Source of the DNA: an uncultured Muribaculum sp.
GTDB taxonomy: Bacteria > Bacteroidota > Bacteroidia > Bacteroidales > Muribaculaceae
Direction: 5' to 3'
Assembly (NCBI RefSeq): GCF_910583865.1
Contig: NZ_CAJTYX010000012.1
Span: forward strand, 1 to 64,000
DNA: 64,000 bases
Position 1 is the first letter of the stretch. Every line of letters starts with the position of its first letter. Under the pieces are notes generated by a model, which was given only the letters and a program-made list of their open reading frames with translations, had not been told where the DNA came from and searched no databases. Both the position numbers and the translations under genes were made by a program. Positions 36,147-45,327 of the stretch are shown here, one piece after another.

Positions 36147-37463
36147 ATGGGAAGACTTGTAGCAATAGTCGGACGGCCTAACGTGGGAAAATCCACGCTG
36201 TTCAACCGTCTCACCCAGACCCGCACCGCAATAGTCGATGACATGGCGGGCACCACACGCGACCGTCAGTACGGCAAGGTCGACTGGATAGGAAAGGAAT
36301 TTTCTATCGTGGACACAGGCGGCTGGGTAGTAAACTCCGAAGATATCTTTGAATCGGAAATCAACAAGCAAGTGCATCTGGCCATAGAAGAGGCCGACGT
36401 GATACTTTTCGTGGTAGACGCCATGAACGGCGTGACCGATCTCGACGACCATGTGGCCGAGATTCTGCGGCGCTCGAAGAAACCTGTGATTCTTGTGGCA
36501 AACAAGGTCGACTCCAATGATTGGATCTACAACGTGCCCGAATTCTACAAACTCGGTCTGGGTGACCCGTTTACCGTCTCGTCCGCTAACGGGTCGGGAA
36601 CTGGCGACCTGCTTGACGAAATCGTGAAAGACCTTCCTGACGACGATGACGAGGTGGAGAATCTGGAGAGCATCCCCAAGTTTGCCATCGTCGGACGCCC
36701 GAATGCCGGGAAATCGTCGATAATCAACTCGTTCATAGGCGAGGAGCGTAATATCGTTACTGACATAGCCGGCACCACACGTGACTCCATCTATACACGG
36801 TACAATAAGTTCGGCTTCGACTTCTATTTGGTCGACACTGCCGGTATCCGTAAAAAGACCAAGGTCAACGAGGATATCGAATATTATTCCGTGATACGCT
36901 CGATCCGTTCGATAGAGGCCTCAGACGTATGCATCCTCATGATCGACGCCACGAGAGGCATCGAAGCGCAGGATGTCAATATATTCTCGCTGATACAGCG
37001 CAACAAGAAAGGTCTCGTGGTATGTGTCAACAAGTGGGATCTCGTCGAGGACAAGTCGGTGGCCGCCATCCGCTTTTTCGAGCAGACAATACGCCAGCGC
37101 TTTGCCCCTTTCACAGATTTCCCCATCATATTCGGGTCGGCTCTTACCAAGCAGCGCATATTCAAGGTGCTTGAGACTGCCGTCGCCGTTTACCATAACC
37201 GCAACCGCATCATCCCCACATCGCAGCTCAATACCTACATGCAGGAGGTGATCGGTGCCTATCCCCCACCTGCAAACAAAGGGAAATATATAAAGATCAA
37301 GTATGTGACCATGCTAAAGGAGTCGGTCATACCGACCTTCGTGTTCTTCTGCAACCTTCCCCAGTGGGTGAAAGAACCGTATCGGCGCTATCTTGAGAAC
37401 AAGATACGCGAGAAATGGGATTTTACCGGCACGCCGGTCAACATATTCATGAGAGAAAAATGA
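36147..37463 (+). CDS. der: Ribosome biogenesis GTPase Der (EngA)
   Basis: Essential double-GTPase acting in 50S subunit assembly. Two G domains in tandem: the first P-loop GRPNVGKS at 8-15 with DTGG and NKVD, the second P-loop GRPNAGKS near 182 with DTAG and NKWD. A C-terminal KH-like domain follows (about 350-438). The length of 438 aa is typical. The stop codon overlaps the start of the helicase gene (ATGA), linking two RNA/ribosome factors. Confidence 0.97.
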   Translation: MGRLVAIVGRPNVGKSTLFNRLTQTRTAIVDDMAGTTRDRQYGKVDWIGKEFSIVDTGGWVVNSEDIFESEINKQVHLAIEEADVILFVVDAMNGVTDLDDHVAEILRRSKKPVILVANKVDSNDWIYNVPEFYKLGLGDPFTVSSANGSGTGDLLDEIVKDLPDDDDEVENLESIPKFAIVGRPNAGKSSIINSFIGEERNIVTDIAGTTRDSIYTRYNKFGFDFYLVDTAGIRKKTKVNEDIEYYSVIRSIRSIEASDVCILMIDATRGIEAQDVNIFSLIQRNKKGLVVCVNKWDLVEDKSVAAIRFFEQTIRQRFAPFTDFPIIFGSALTKQRIFKVLETAVAVYHNRNRIIPTSQLNTYMQEVIGAYPPPANKGKYIKIKYVTMLKESVIPTFVFFCNLPQWVKEPYRRYLENKIREKWDFTGTPVNIFMREK

Positions 37464-39241
37464 CACAGACATTTGAACAATTAGGCGTCAACGAACCCCT
37501 GCGCCGTGCTATTGAAGAAATGGGATTCGAGACGCCGATGCCTGTACAGGAAAAAGTCATACCCCACCTGCTTCAGGAGGACGGCGATGTGGTGGCTCTC
37601 GCCCAGACGGGCACAGGCAAGACGGCCGCGTTCGGCCTCCCCGTGCTGCAGCGCATAAATCAGGATGTCAACGCTCCGCAGGCGCTGATCATCTCGCCTA
37701 CACGTGAGCTGTGTTTGCAGATAAGCAGCGACCTTGCCGACTTTTCCAAGTATCTGCCGGCAGTGAAGGTGCTGCCCGTCTATGGCGGGTCGAGCATCGA
37801 GAGCCAGATACGTACCCTGCGCCACGGAGTGCAGGTGATTGTGGCTACGCCGGGTCGACTGATGGATCTGATCAAGCGCGGTGTGGTCAATCTCGAGCAG
37901 GTGCACACCGTGATTCTCGATGAGGCTGACGAGATGCTCAACATGGGCTTCGTCGATGATATCAACGACATACTTACCCACGTGCCGGAGGGCCGCAAGA
38001 TGCTGATGTTCTCGGCCACGATGCCAAAGGAGATAGCCAGGATAGCGCAGCGGTTCATGCACGACCCGCAGGAGTTCGTGGTAGGGGTGCGCAATTCAGG
38101 AGCCGAGAATGTGCGACATATCTACTATATGGTACATGCCCGCGACAAATATCTCGCACTCAAGCGCATTGCCGACGACAATCCCAACATATACGCCATC
38201 GTGTTCTGTCGCACACGAAAGGAAACGCAGGAGATTGCCGACCGTCTTATTCAGGATGGCTACAACGCCGACTCGCTTCACGGAGATCTCTCGCAGCAGC
38301 AGCGTGACATGGTGATGAAGAAATTCCGCGACCATGTGTTGCGCATACTCGTGGCTACCGATGTGGCCGCACGCGGTCTTGATGTCAGCGACCTCACCCA
38401 TGTGATAAACTACGGCCTTCCCGACGACGTGGCCACATACACCCATCGCTCGGGACGAACCGGACGCGCCGGAAAGACCGGCATATCAATAGCCATAATC
38501 CACTCGCGCGAGCGCAGCCGCCTGCGCGACATAGAGAAGCGCATCGGCAAGACGTTCGAGCGCCAGGAGGTGCCCACTCCCGACCATATCATAGAGAAGC
38601 AGCTATACAACCTTGCTGACCGGCTTGAGCGGGTGCAGGTCGACGACGACCAGATTTCCAAGTATTTCAGTGGCGTGGAGCGTAAGCTCGGATGGCTCTC
38701 GCAGCAGGATTTGCTGAAGCGCATCCTGTCGCTCGAATTCAACCGTCTCCTCGAGTACTATAAAGACGCTCCCACCATCGACTTCATCGACGAGAAGCCG
38801 GCCGGACGCGGACGCAAGGAGAAGGACAAATCGATTTCTCCGCGCGAGAAGGACCGCCGTACCGCCGATCGCGGCATGGCGCGCATCTACGTCAATGCAG
38901 GCAAGAGCGACGGACTGTTTGCCGGAAACCTTATCGATATTCTCAATCACACCGTAGAAGGCCCGCGTGTCGATGTTGGCCGAATCGACTTGATGCCCGG
39001 GTATTCGCTGTTTGATGTGAAGAAAGCCGATGCACGTAGGGTGGTCAATGCGCTTTCGGGCCATGATTTCGTGGGACGGAAGCTCTACGCCGAGATTGCC
39101 GATCCGGAGAAGGACTACACATATGCCTCTCGACGCAAGAAAAAGGCTTCCGATGCGGAAGCACCAAAAGAGGGCAAGCAGCGACGCAAGCCTGCGGGAA
39201 ATTATGATAAATTCATAAAGAAAGGTAAAAAGTATAAATAA
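37460..39241 (+). CDS. DEAD-box RNA helicase with DbpA-type RNA-binding domain
   Basis: ATP-dependent RNA helicase, probably in ribosome assembly or cold adaptation (DeaD/CsdA-like). The start at 37460 overlaps the der stop and puts the Q motif (FETPMPVQ) near residue 23. Then come Walker A AQTGTGKT (48-55), DEAD (154-157), SAT (185-187) and HRSGRTGRAG. A DbpA-type RNA-binding domain spans about 475-555 (RIYVNAGKSDGLFAGNL). A Lys/Arg-rich tail ends the 593-aa protein. Gene symbol left blank because several DEAD paralogues exist in Bacteroidales. Confidence 0.93.
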   Translation: MTQTFEQLGVNEPLRRAIEEMGFETPMPVQEKVIPHLLQEDGDVVALAQTGTGKTAAFGLPVLQRINQDVNAPQALIISPTRELCLQISSDLADFSKYLPAVKVLPVYGGSSIESQIRTLRHGVQVIVATPGRLMDLIKRGVVNLEQVHTVILDEADEMLNMGFVDDINDILTHVPEGRKMLMFSATMPKEIARIAQRFMHDPQEFVVGVRNSGAENVRHIYYMVHARDKYLALKRIADDNPNIYAIVFCRTRKETQEIADRLIQDGYNADSLHGDLSQQQRDMVMKKFRDHVLRILVATDVAARGLDVSDLTHVINYGLPDDVATYTHRSGRTGRAGKTGISIAIIHSRERSRLRDIEKRIGKTFERQEVPTPDHIIEKQLYNLADRLERVQVDDDQISKYFSGVERKLGWLSQQDLLKRILSLEFNRLLEYYKDAPTIDFIDEKPAGRGRKEKDKSISPREKDRRTADRGMARIYVNAGKSDGLFAGNLIDILNHTVEGPRVDVGRIDLMPGYSLFDVKKADARRVVNALSGHDFVGRKLYAEIADPEKDYTYASRRKKKASDAEAPKEGKQRRKPAGNYDKFIKKGKKYK

Positions 39242-39295
39242 TAAGTGGTGTTTTTCCGGGTAATTGTATAACTTTGGATAAACAAACTTTCGCTT

Positions 39296-39922
39296 ATGCG
39301 CAGACTAATTCTCCTATTCATGGCTATGGCTGCCACTGCCGTGGCATATTCGCAGATTACGGCTTCGGCGGCGTTCCGTGACGCTCCCGCGTCGGTGCTG
39401 CCGTTGCTCGACCGCAACACACGGCTTGACATGATAGATTATTTCAACAGCGGCTCGGCCACGGCGTCGAAGAATTCCATGCAGGGTCAGTCGCGCATTA
39501 CGGCCTTATCGCCTGCGTCGTTGTCGGCTACCCTTACGGGCAGTTCCGACTGCCAGCTCGCACTATTGCCGATGCGCGGAGATACTGCGATAGTCTATAT
39601 AGAGACCGTGCGCCTGCCTGCCTCCGACAGCCGTGTAAGGGTGTACGACCGCAACTGGAAGCCTCTCGCATCGAAGTCTTTCGTTCAACCGTCGGTTGCC
39701 GACTGGCTGACCAAGGAAGGCGAGAAGAATTCCACGGCAGTTAATGCTCTTGTGCCGTTCATGCTCTCTTCGGCACAGTATGCACCGGAGACGCAGACGC
39801 TCACGCTTACCAATCGCCTGTCCGACTTCCTTTCGCCGGACATATATGGGCAGGTGGCTCCATGGCTTCTTCCGGAACTTACCTATCGCTGGGATTCTTC
39901 GCGCTTTACACGTGTAAAATAA
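39296..39922 (+). CDS. Exported DUF3256 family protein
   Basis: Secreted or periplasmic protein of unknown function found in Bacteroidales. Signal peptide about 1-19 (MRRLILLFMAMAATAVAYS). The segment LPLLDRNTRLDMIDYFNSG and the later YIETVRLPASDSRV are what I associate with DUF3256. Length 208 aa. The xseA gene begins six bases after its stop. Nothing in the sequence reveals a catalytic site. Confidence 0.75.
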   Translation: MRRLILLFMAMAATAVAYSQITASAAFRDAPASVLPLLDRNTRLDMIDYFNSGSATASKNSMQGQSRITALSPASLSATLTGSSDCQLALLPMRGDTAIVYIETVRLPASDSRVRVYDRNWKPLASKSFVQPSVADWLTKEGEKNSTAVNALVPFMLSSAQYAPETQTLTLTNRLSDFLSPDIYGQVAPWLLPELTYRWDSSRFTRVK

Positions 39923-39928
39923 AAGCCG

Positions 39929-41287
39929 TTGGAAACCCTTACTTTACTGCAACTCAACCAACGTATCGCCAGGCTGGTGGTCACCCCCGAGACTCAGAAC
40001 GTCTGGGTGACTGCGGAGCTTTCCGATGTCGCTGTGCGCTCCGGCCATTGCTATATGGAGCTGTTGCAGAAGGATGAATCTACGGGACGCACCCTCGCGA
40101 AAGCCCGCGCGGCCATATGGGCCAGTGCATTTCCGGCTATACGTTCGGGATTTTATGCCGCTACAGGCAGGGACTTCACCACCGGACTGAAAGTGATGGT
40201 GCGGTTGAGCGTATCGATGCATCCTGTCTACGGTATGTCGCTGGTGATAAACGCTGTAAATCCCGATTATACCATGGGCGACCTGATCAGGCGTCGCAAT
40301 GAGATGATTGCGCGGCTTAAGAGCGAGGGCATCTTCGACATGAACCGTTCGCTCGTGCCGGAAGAGCCTGTGCTGCGTGTTGCCGTCATTTCAGCTTCTG
40401 GTGCCGCCGGGTATGGAGATTTTATGAACCAGCTTTCCACTTCGCCGCTGAGGCTGCGCTTCGTGACGCGACTTTTCCCTGCCGTTATGCAGGGTGAGCG
40501 TACTCCGTGCTCGGTGATGGAGGCGTTGGCGGCCGTGGAACGCGAACAGCATGACTGGGATATCGTGGTGATTATCCGTGGCGGTGGCGCTACCTCCGAC
40601 CTGCTCGGATTCGAGGATTACGACCTTGCCGCAGCTGTGGCACAGTTCCCACTGCCGGTAATGGTGGGAATAGGGCATGAGCGCGACGTCACCATTCTTG
40701 ACTACGTGGCGTGCATACGTGTAAAGACACCTACCGCCGCCGCTGAATGGCTTTTGGCAAAAGGTAAGGAATGTATCGACAGGCTTGATTCGCTGGGGCG
40801 GGACATTGCTCTCGCCGTGTCGGGCTATCTGAGCGGCTGCAAGGAGCAGCTTGGCACGATAGAGGGCCGTCTACCGTCTCTTCCTCTCGCAATGCTTACC
40901 AGGGCGAATGCGCGTACCGACCGTTATGCTCTGGCGCTTCAGCAGCTATCGTCGAGGGCGATATCCCCGCATGTATCGGCCCTTGATCGGCTCACGCTTG
41001 CACTCTCGCAGTCGGCTTCGGCTGTGACGGCTCCACGACGGCTGTATCTTGAAAAGCTTGGCGCCACGCTGTCGACGGCATGTATGTCGGCATTGTCTAC
41101 GCGCCGCAACCGCCTCGATGCTATGGGTCAGTTGCTTGATGCTTTGTCACCCGAGGCCACGTTGCGCCGAGGCTATTCCATCACCCGGGTTGACGGACAT
41201 GCGCTGACCGACGCGTCGCAGGTGTCGCCGGGAGTCGTGATACGCACCACTCTGGCCCGGGGCGAAATTATCTCAACAGTAAAATAA
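39929..41287 (+). CDS. xseA: Exodeoxyribonuclease VII large subunit
   Basis: Catalytic subunit of the single-strand-specific exonuclease that processes DNA in repair. An N-terminal OB-fold (about 1-105; TLLQLNQRIARLV, VWVTAELSD) is followed by the nuclease domain with VAVISASGAAGYGDF, IIRGGGATSDLLGFEDYDLA and GIGHERDVTILDYVA, then a coiled-coil region and a C-terminal LRRGYSITR. The start is a TTG, chosen because the family's N-terminal motif begins right there and no ATG fits. It is followed by xseB. Confidence 0.95.
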   Translation: METLTLLQLNQRIARLVVTPETQNVWVTAELSDVAVRSGHCYMELLQKDESTGRTLAKARAAIWASAFPAIRSGFYAATGRDFTTGLKVMVRLSVSMHPVYGMSLVINAVNPDYTMGDLIRRRNEMIARLKSEGIFDMNRSLVPEEPVLRVAVISASGAAGYGDFMNQLSTSPLRLRFVTRLFPAVMQGERTPCSVMEALAAVEREQHDWDIVVIIRGGGATSDLLGFEDYDLAAAVAQFPLPVMVGIGHERDVTILDYVACIRVKTPTAAAEWLLAKGKECIDRLDSLGRDIALAVSGYLSGCKEQLGTIEGRLPSLPLAMLTRANARTDRYALALQQLSSRAISPHVSALDRLTLALSQSASAVTAPRRLYLEKLGATLSTACMSALSTRRNRLDAMGQLLDALSPEATLRRGYSITRVDGHALTDASQVSPGVVIRTTLARGEIISTVK

Positions 41288-41303
41288 CAACATCTACCAT
41301 AGA

Positions 41304-41516
41304 ATGTCTCCGAAATTTACACCTGTGAGCGACATGACCTATACACAGGCTGTCGCCGAGATTGAAGAAATATTACGGATGATGCAGTCCGACACGCTCG
41401 ATATCGACCTGCTCGCGGCATACACGCGCCGGGCCACGGAATTGTTGTCGGAATGCCGTCGCCGTCTTACAGACACCGACCGCGAGTTGCAAACAATACT
41501 TAACCCCCAGAAGTAA
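41304..41516 (+). CDS. xseB: Exodeoxyribonuclease VII small subunit
   Basis: 70-residue helical partner of XseA. The motif TYTQAVAEIEEILRMMQSD followed by a heptad-like C-terminal helix is typical. It begins 16 bp after xseA. Its stop codon overlaps the next ATG by one base (TAATG), coupling it to the trpB2-type gene. Confidence 0.92.
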   Translation: MSPKFTPVSDMTYTQAVAEIEEILRMMQSDTLDIDLLAAYTRRATELLSECRRRLTDTDRELQTILNPQK

Positions 41517-42877
41517 TGGAATCAAAGAAATTCATACTTACAGAGAAAGACATACCCGTCGCATGGTATAACGTAATGGCCGAGATGCCGGTGAAGCCTC
41601 GTCCGATGCTTGATCCGGCCACTCACAAGCCTCTCAGTCCCGAGGACCTTATGCCGCTATTCACCCGCGAGGCATCGCTTCAGGAGTTCAATACCACAGA
41701 CACCTGGATTGAAATCCCCGAAGAAGTGCGTGACATGTACCGCATATGGCGTCCGACACCGCTCGTGCGTGCACGCGGGCTTGAAAAGGCGCTTGACACG
41801 AAGGCCCACATATATTTCAAGAACGAGAGCGTAAGCCCTGTCGGTTCGCATAAACTCAACTCTGCCGTGCCTCAGGCATATTATGCGAAGAAGGAGGGTG
41901 TCACCAACATCACAACCGAGACCGGCGCCGGGCAGTGGGGGGCCGCCTTGTCGCTTGCCGCCAAGCATTTCGGATTGGAGTTGGCTGTGTACATGGTGAA
42001 GATTTCATTCAACCAGAAACCCTATCGCCGGTCAATCATGCAGACCTACGGAGCCGAGGTCATAGCCTCGCCGTCGATGTCGACAAAAGCCGGTCGAAAG
42101 ATCATCACCGAGCATCCCAACTATCAGGGTTCGCTCGGCACGGCGATTTCAGAGGCCGTCGAGCTGGCCATGTCTACGCCCAACTGCAAGTATGTGCTCG
42201 GATCTGTGCTCAATCATGTAGCACTTCACCAGACCGTTATCGGCCTTGAGGCCGAGAAACAGATGGAGATGGCCGGAGAGTATCCCGACGTGGTGATCGG
42301 ATGCTTCGGTGGAGGTTCAAACTTCTCCGGCATATCGTTTCCGTTTATGCGTCACAACTTCTCCGGCGAGCGCTCCACGAGATTCATCGCGGCGGAGCCT
42401 GCGTCGTGTCCTAAACTCACACGCGGTGTGCTTGAATATGATTTCGGCGATGAGGCGGGCTACACTCCGCTTATCCCCATGTACACCCTCGGCCATGATT
42501 TCTCCCCGGCCAACATCCATGCCGGCGGACTGCGCTATCATGGTGCAGGTGCCGTTGTGAGTCAGTTGCGCAGCGACGGCATGATTGATGCAGTTGACAT
42601 TCCCCAGCTCGAGACTTTCGCCGCCGCCACTCTGTTCGCACGTGCCGAGGGCATAATTCCCGCTCCTGAAAGTTCCCACGCCATAGCCGCAGCCATACGC
42701 GAGGCAAAGCGCGCCAACGAGGAGGGCACAGCTCCCGTGATTCTGTTCAATCTGTCGGGACATGGGCTGATTGACATGGCGGCCTACGACCAGTATATAG
42801 CAGGCGACCTTGCCAATCATGAGGTTACTGACGAGGATGTGGCACGTACCACTTCATCGCTCCAGCATCTGATTTGA
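41516..42877 (+). CDS. TrpB2-type tryptophan synthase beta-like PLP enzyme
   Basis: Fold-type II PLP enzyme. The PLP lysine is Lys113 in GSHKLNSA, the glycine-rich phosphate loop is CFGGGSNF, and the TETGAGQWG segment matches the TrpB family. The extended N-terminus (RPMLDPATHKPL) and 453-aa length mark the TrpB2 branch, which need not pair with TrpA and can condense indole and serine on its own. It sits between xseB and ruvA with no other trp gene, so it may salvage free gut indole. The physiological role is inferred. Confidence 0.92.
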   Translation: MESKKFILTEKDIPVAWYNVMAEMPVKPRPMLDPATHKPLSPEDLMPLFTREASLQEFNTTDTWIEIPEEVRDMYRIWRPTPLVRARGLEKALDTKAHIYFKNESVSPVGSHKLNSAVPQAYYAKKEGVTNITTETGAGQWGAALSLAAKHFGLELAVYMVKISFNQKPYRRSIMQTYGAEVIASPSMSTKAGRKIITEHPNYQGSLGTAISEAVELAMSTPNCKYVLGSVLNHVALHQTVIGLEAEKQMEMAGEYPDVVIGCFGGGSNFSGISFPFMRHNFSGERSTRFIAAEPASCPKLTRGVLEYDFGDEAGYTPLIPMYTLGHDFSPANIHAGGLRYHGAGAVVSQLRSDGMIDAVDIPQLETFAAATLFARAEGIIPAPESSHAIAAAIREAKRANEEGTAPVILFNLSGHGLIDMAAYDQYIAGDLANHEVTDEDVARTTSSLQHLI

Positions 42878-42886
42878 CGGGACACT

Positions 42887-43486
42887 ATGATCGAGTATGT
42901 GAAAGGTGCTCTTATGGAGCTGACGCCGACTGATGCCGTAGTCGAGACAGTAGGCGGAGTCGGATATTCAATGGCTATAACTTTGCCGACATATACCGCC
43001 CTTGAGCCGGAGCTGGCTGCACACTCCACAGTCAAGCTTCTCTGCCACGAGGTGATCCGTGAGGACGCGTGGCTTCTCTACGGTTTTGCCACCGAACGTG
43101 AGCGCGCGCTTTTCCGGTTGCTTATCGGTGTCAGCGGGGTCGGAGCCTCCACGGCACGCATCATGCTCTCTTCTATCCCCGTGGCAGAGCTTGAGCAGGT
43201 GATTGTCTCCGGCGACACGCGTCGTCTGAAAGCCGTGAAAGGGATCGGTGCAAAGACTGCCGAGCGAGTGATAGTCGACCTGAAGGACAAGGTGAAACCG
43301 GGTGACGACGTGGGCGTCGCGCAGTTGGCCGCCCCCGATTCCGAAGTGTTCGACGAGGCGTTGACAGCCCTCGTGATGCTCGGCTTCACCAAAGCGGCAT
43401 CCCAGAAAGTGCTCAACAAGCTATTCGCCGACGATCCTTCCCTCAAGGTCGAGACCGCCATCCGCAAGGCTCTCGCTCTCCTGTAA
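42887..43486 (+). CDS. ruvA: Holliday junction branch migration protein RuvA
   Basis: Junction-binding subunit of the RuvAB complex. Domain I (OB-fold) covers about 1-62, with MIEYVKGAL and VETVGGVGYSM. Domain II has two helix-hairpin-helix motifs (LLIGVSGVGASTARIML; VKGIGAKTAERVIVDL). Domain III at the C-terminus (EALTALVMLGFTKAAS) binds RuvB. The length of 199 aa is normal. It ends the der-to-ruvA run and is followed by a terminator. Confidence 0.96.
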   Translation: MIEYVKGALMELTPTDAVVETVGGVGYSMAITLPTYTALEPELAAHSTVKLLCHEVIREDAWLLYGFATERERALFRLLIGVSGVGASTARIMLSSIPVAELEQVIVSGDTRRLKAVKGIGAKTAERVIVDLKDKVKPGDDVGVAQLAAPDSEVFDEALTALVMLGFTKAASQKVLNKLFADDPSLKVETAIRKALALL

Positions 43487-43503
43487 ACTTGATAATAACA
43501 TGG

Positions 43504-43549
43504 GCGGGGCTGTATTGATATTCTCGATACAGCCCCGCTCGTTTATTTT
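43504..43549 (+). terminator. Terminator after ruvA
   Basis: A perfect 12-bp stem (43504-43515 with 43527-43538) and an 11-nt loop are followed by a T-rich stretch on the plus strand. It lies between convergent ruvA and hpf. Confidence 0.8.
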
Positions 43550-43626
43550 CGGTCATGCAGCGAGATTCCGCTGCGTATCATTTACAGGATTTCCCTGGAT
43601 TGATTATTTCTGGATTTGTCTTGTTG

Positions 43627-43926
43627 TCAATATTCTTTTTGCGATTTGATGCGTTGGAGCTGGCGTTCGATGGCCTCAAGGGAGAGATCGACAGCCTCTT
43701 CGAAAGTGTCGGCGATTTTCGAGGCATAGAATTCTTCCTGCATGGGGATGGTTATCTTTATGGCGGCTTCCTTGTTCATCGAGGTTTCCGGCTTGACCAC
43801 CTTGAGGGTCACGTCGGCTTTTGTGATGGCTTCGAAACGGCGAGAGAGCTTGTTGAGTTTTTTCGCGATGAAGTCCTGGAGCTTTTCAGTTGCGTCGAAG
43901 TGGATTGACTTGATGTTAACTTCCAT
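43627..43926 (-). CDS. hpf: Ribosome hibernation-promoting factor HPF/YfiA
   Basis: 99-residue S30AE-family protein that dimerises or stabilises idle ribosomes. The start at 43926 follows a strong Shine-Dalgarno (GGAGGAAACC), unusual among the mostly weak ribosome sites here. The N-terminal MEVNIKSIHFDATEKLQDFI and basic helix KKLNKLSRRF are typical. It overlaps the 3' end of the xerC-type gene by 11 bp, so it is translated from the rpsU-xerC transcript. Confidence 0.93.
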   Translation of the reverse strand: MEVNIKSIHFDATEKLQDFIAKKLNKLSRRFEAITKADVTLKVVKPETSMNKEAAIKITIPMQEEFYASKIADTFEEAVDLSLEAIERQLQRIKSQKEY

Positions 43927-44827
43927 GGTTTCCTCCTTTCTTTGCGGCACGAGGATGTGCCTGTTGATAATTTTGTTTAAGTTCCTGATAGGTGATATGG
44001 GTGTACACCTGTGTGGTCTCTAATGATTTATGGCCGAGAAGTTGTTGCACTGAGAAGAGGTCGGCACCGTTGTTGAGCATGTCGCTGGCAAATGAGTGGC
44101 GCAACACGTGGGGGCTTCTTCTTGCCGCCACCGTACGGCCTTCGAGTGTCCCGTGTACCACCCTGTATATGAGCCGCCGGTAGAGCGGCTCACCGTCGGG
44201 CCTCACAAAGAACTGCGGGGCCGCGATGCCTTCGACTGTCGCGTCGCGCAGGCGCCTGTATAGGTCAATCATCTCGGTCAGTTCATCCCCGAAAGGGATT
44301 ATTCTTTCCTTATTACGCTTGCCGTGTACTTTTAGTTCACGCCTTGCCATGCTCACGTCGGCATCAAGTAGCGATTCAAGCTCGGTGGTACGCATGCCGG
44401 TGGAATAGAACATGAGTATGATGAGACGGTCGCGCACCTCGGTGAAGTCGGTACGGTCGAAGTCGTCGGCGAGTATCGACGACATCTCCCCCTGACGTAC
44501 ATACACTGGGAGCGGTTTGTCGGTCTTAGGCTGGTGCAGGTCTGCTGCCGGGTTCACGACCAGTCCGCGGTGTTTGGCGAGATAGCTGAAAAATGCCCGC
44601 AACGACGACATCTTCCTGCGTATTGTGCGCGACGAGTCGCCCTCTGCAGCCATATGTCCGAGCCATAGACGCAAATCGGAGGTGGTGACGCTCAGAGGGT
44701 CGAGTCGCTCCGGATGGCTGTCAGTGGCGAAATCGGCCCATTGGCGCAAATCACGCATATATGCAGAAACGGTGTGTACTGAATAATTCAGTTCACACCG
44801 TATATATGTCGAGAAAGAGTCGAGCAT
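43916..44827 (-). CDS. xerC: Tyrosine recombinase XerC/XerD type
   Basis: Site-specific tyrosine recombinase. An N-terminal SAM-like core-binding domain (about 1-95) precedes the catalytic domain with the full set of residues: Arg146, Lys170, His240, Arg243, His266 and nucleophile Tyr275. The length of 303 aa is right for the Xer proteins. The place between rpsU and hpf is a Bacteroidetes hallmark and favours a housekeeping chromosome-dimer role over a mobile-element integrase. No att-like direct repeats flank it. Confidence 0.9.
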   Translation of the reverse strand: MLDSFSTYIRCELNYSVHTVSAYMRDLRQWADFATDSHPERLDPLSVTTSDLRLWLGHMAAEGDSSRTIRRKMSSLRAFFSYLAKHRGLVVNPAADLHQPKTDKPLPVYVRQGEMSSILADDFDRTDFTEVRDRLIILMFYSTGMRTTELESLLDADVSMARRELKVHGKRNKERIIPFGDELTEMIDLYRRLRDATVEGIAAPQFFVRPDGEPLYRRLIYRVVHGTLEGRTVAARRSPHVLRHSFASDMLNNGADLFSVQQLLGHKSLETTQVYTHITYQELKQNYQQAHPRAAKKGGNHGS

Positions 44828-44936
44828 GATATTCGCTTTTTCCCGGATGCTTTTTTCGGCTATCCGGATGTGTCGAAAGCGAATTTAACTCTTTCTTTGG
44901 ATATGTCCAAATAATATGGAGGAAAAATGAGTAGGA

Positions 44937-45128
44937 TTACTCCTCGACCATGCGCAGTTTCTGTACGTAGACGGCCTTCATCATCTTCTTGCGGTTGGTG
45001 ATGGAGGGCTTTTCAAAAGCCTGGCGGCTGCGAAGCTCTTTTACGATGCCGGTCTTTTCAAATTTTCTCTTAAACTTTTTTAAAGCTCTTTCGATGTTCT
45101 CGCCTTCTTTGACTTGTACGATGATCAT
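44937..45128 (-). CDS. rpsU: 30S ribosomal protein S21
   Basis: 63-residue basic protein with the S21 signature KEGENIERALKKFKRKFEK near the N-terminus. Its promoter is an exact Bacteroidetes consensus. In this phylum S21 takes part in hiding the 16S anti-Shine-Dalgarno, which fits the scarcity of strong SD sites nearby (established knowledge, not shown by the sequence). It heads the rpsU-xerC-hpf unit. Confidence 0.96.
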   Translation of the reverse strand: MIIVQVKEGENIERALKKFKRKFEKTGIVKELRSRQAFEKPSITNRKKMMKAVYVQKLRMVEE

Positions 45129-45178
45129 GTTTAGTTGTTGATTTTATGTTGTTTTTTTAGATTTTGCATTTTGCGCGA

Positions 45179-45209
45179 CAAAATTACGCATACTTTTCCA
45201 AACCGCAAA
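45179..45209 (-). promoter_or_regulatory. Promoter of rpsU-xerC-hpf
   Basis: TTTG (-33, 45206-45209), a 19-nt spacer and TAATTTTG (-7, 45179-45186) form a perfect match to the Bacteroidetes consensus, about 50 bp before rpsU. Confidence 0.85.
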
Positions 45210-45327
45210 ATTTTTAACACCTCATTTTGACGTGTATCAATGAGATAACGTGTAAAAACAGATGGATGGCCAATGATCGGGTCATCCATCTGTCATATAG
45301 GGTTATATATTATTCTATTGGGAGCGG

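Noticed and set aside
43916..44827. Tyrosine recombinase as a mobile-element integrase
   Set aside because: It lies in the conserved rpsU-hpf context, with no att-like repeats, cargo genes or tRNA target beside it.
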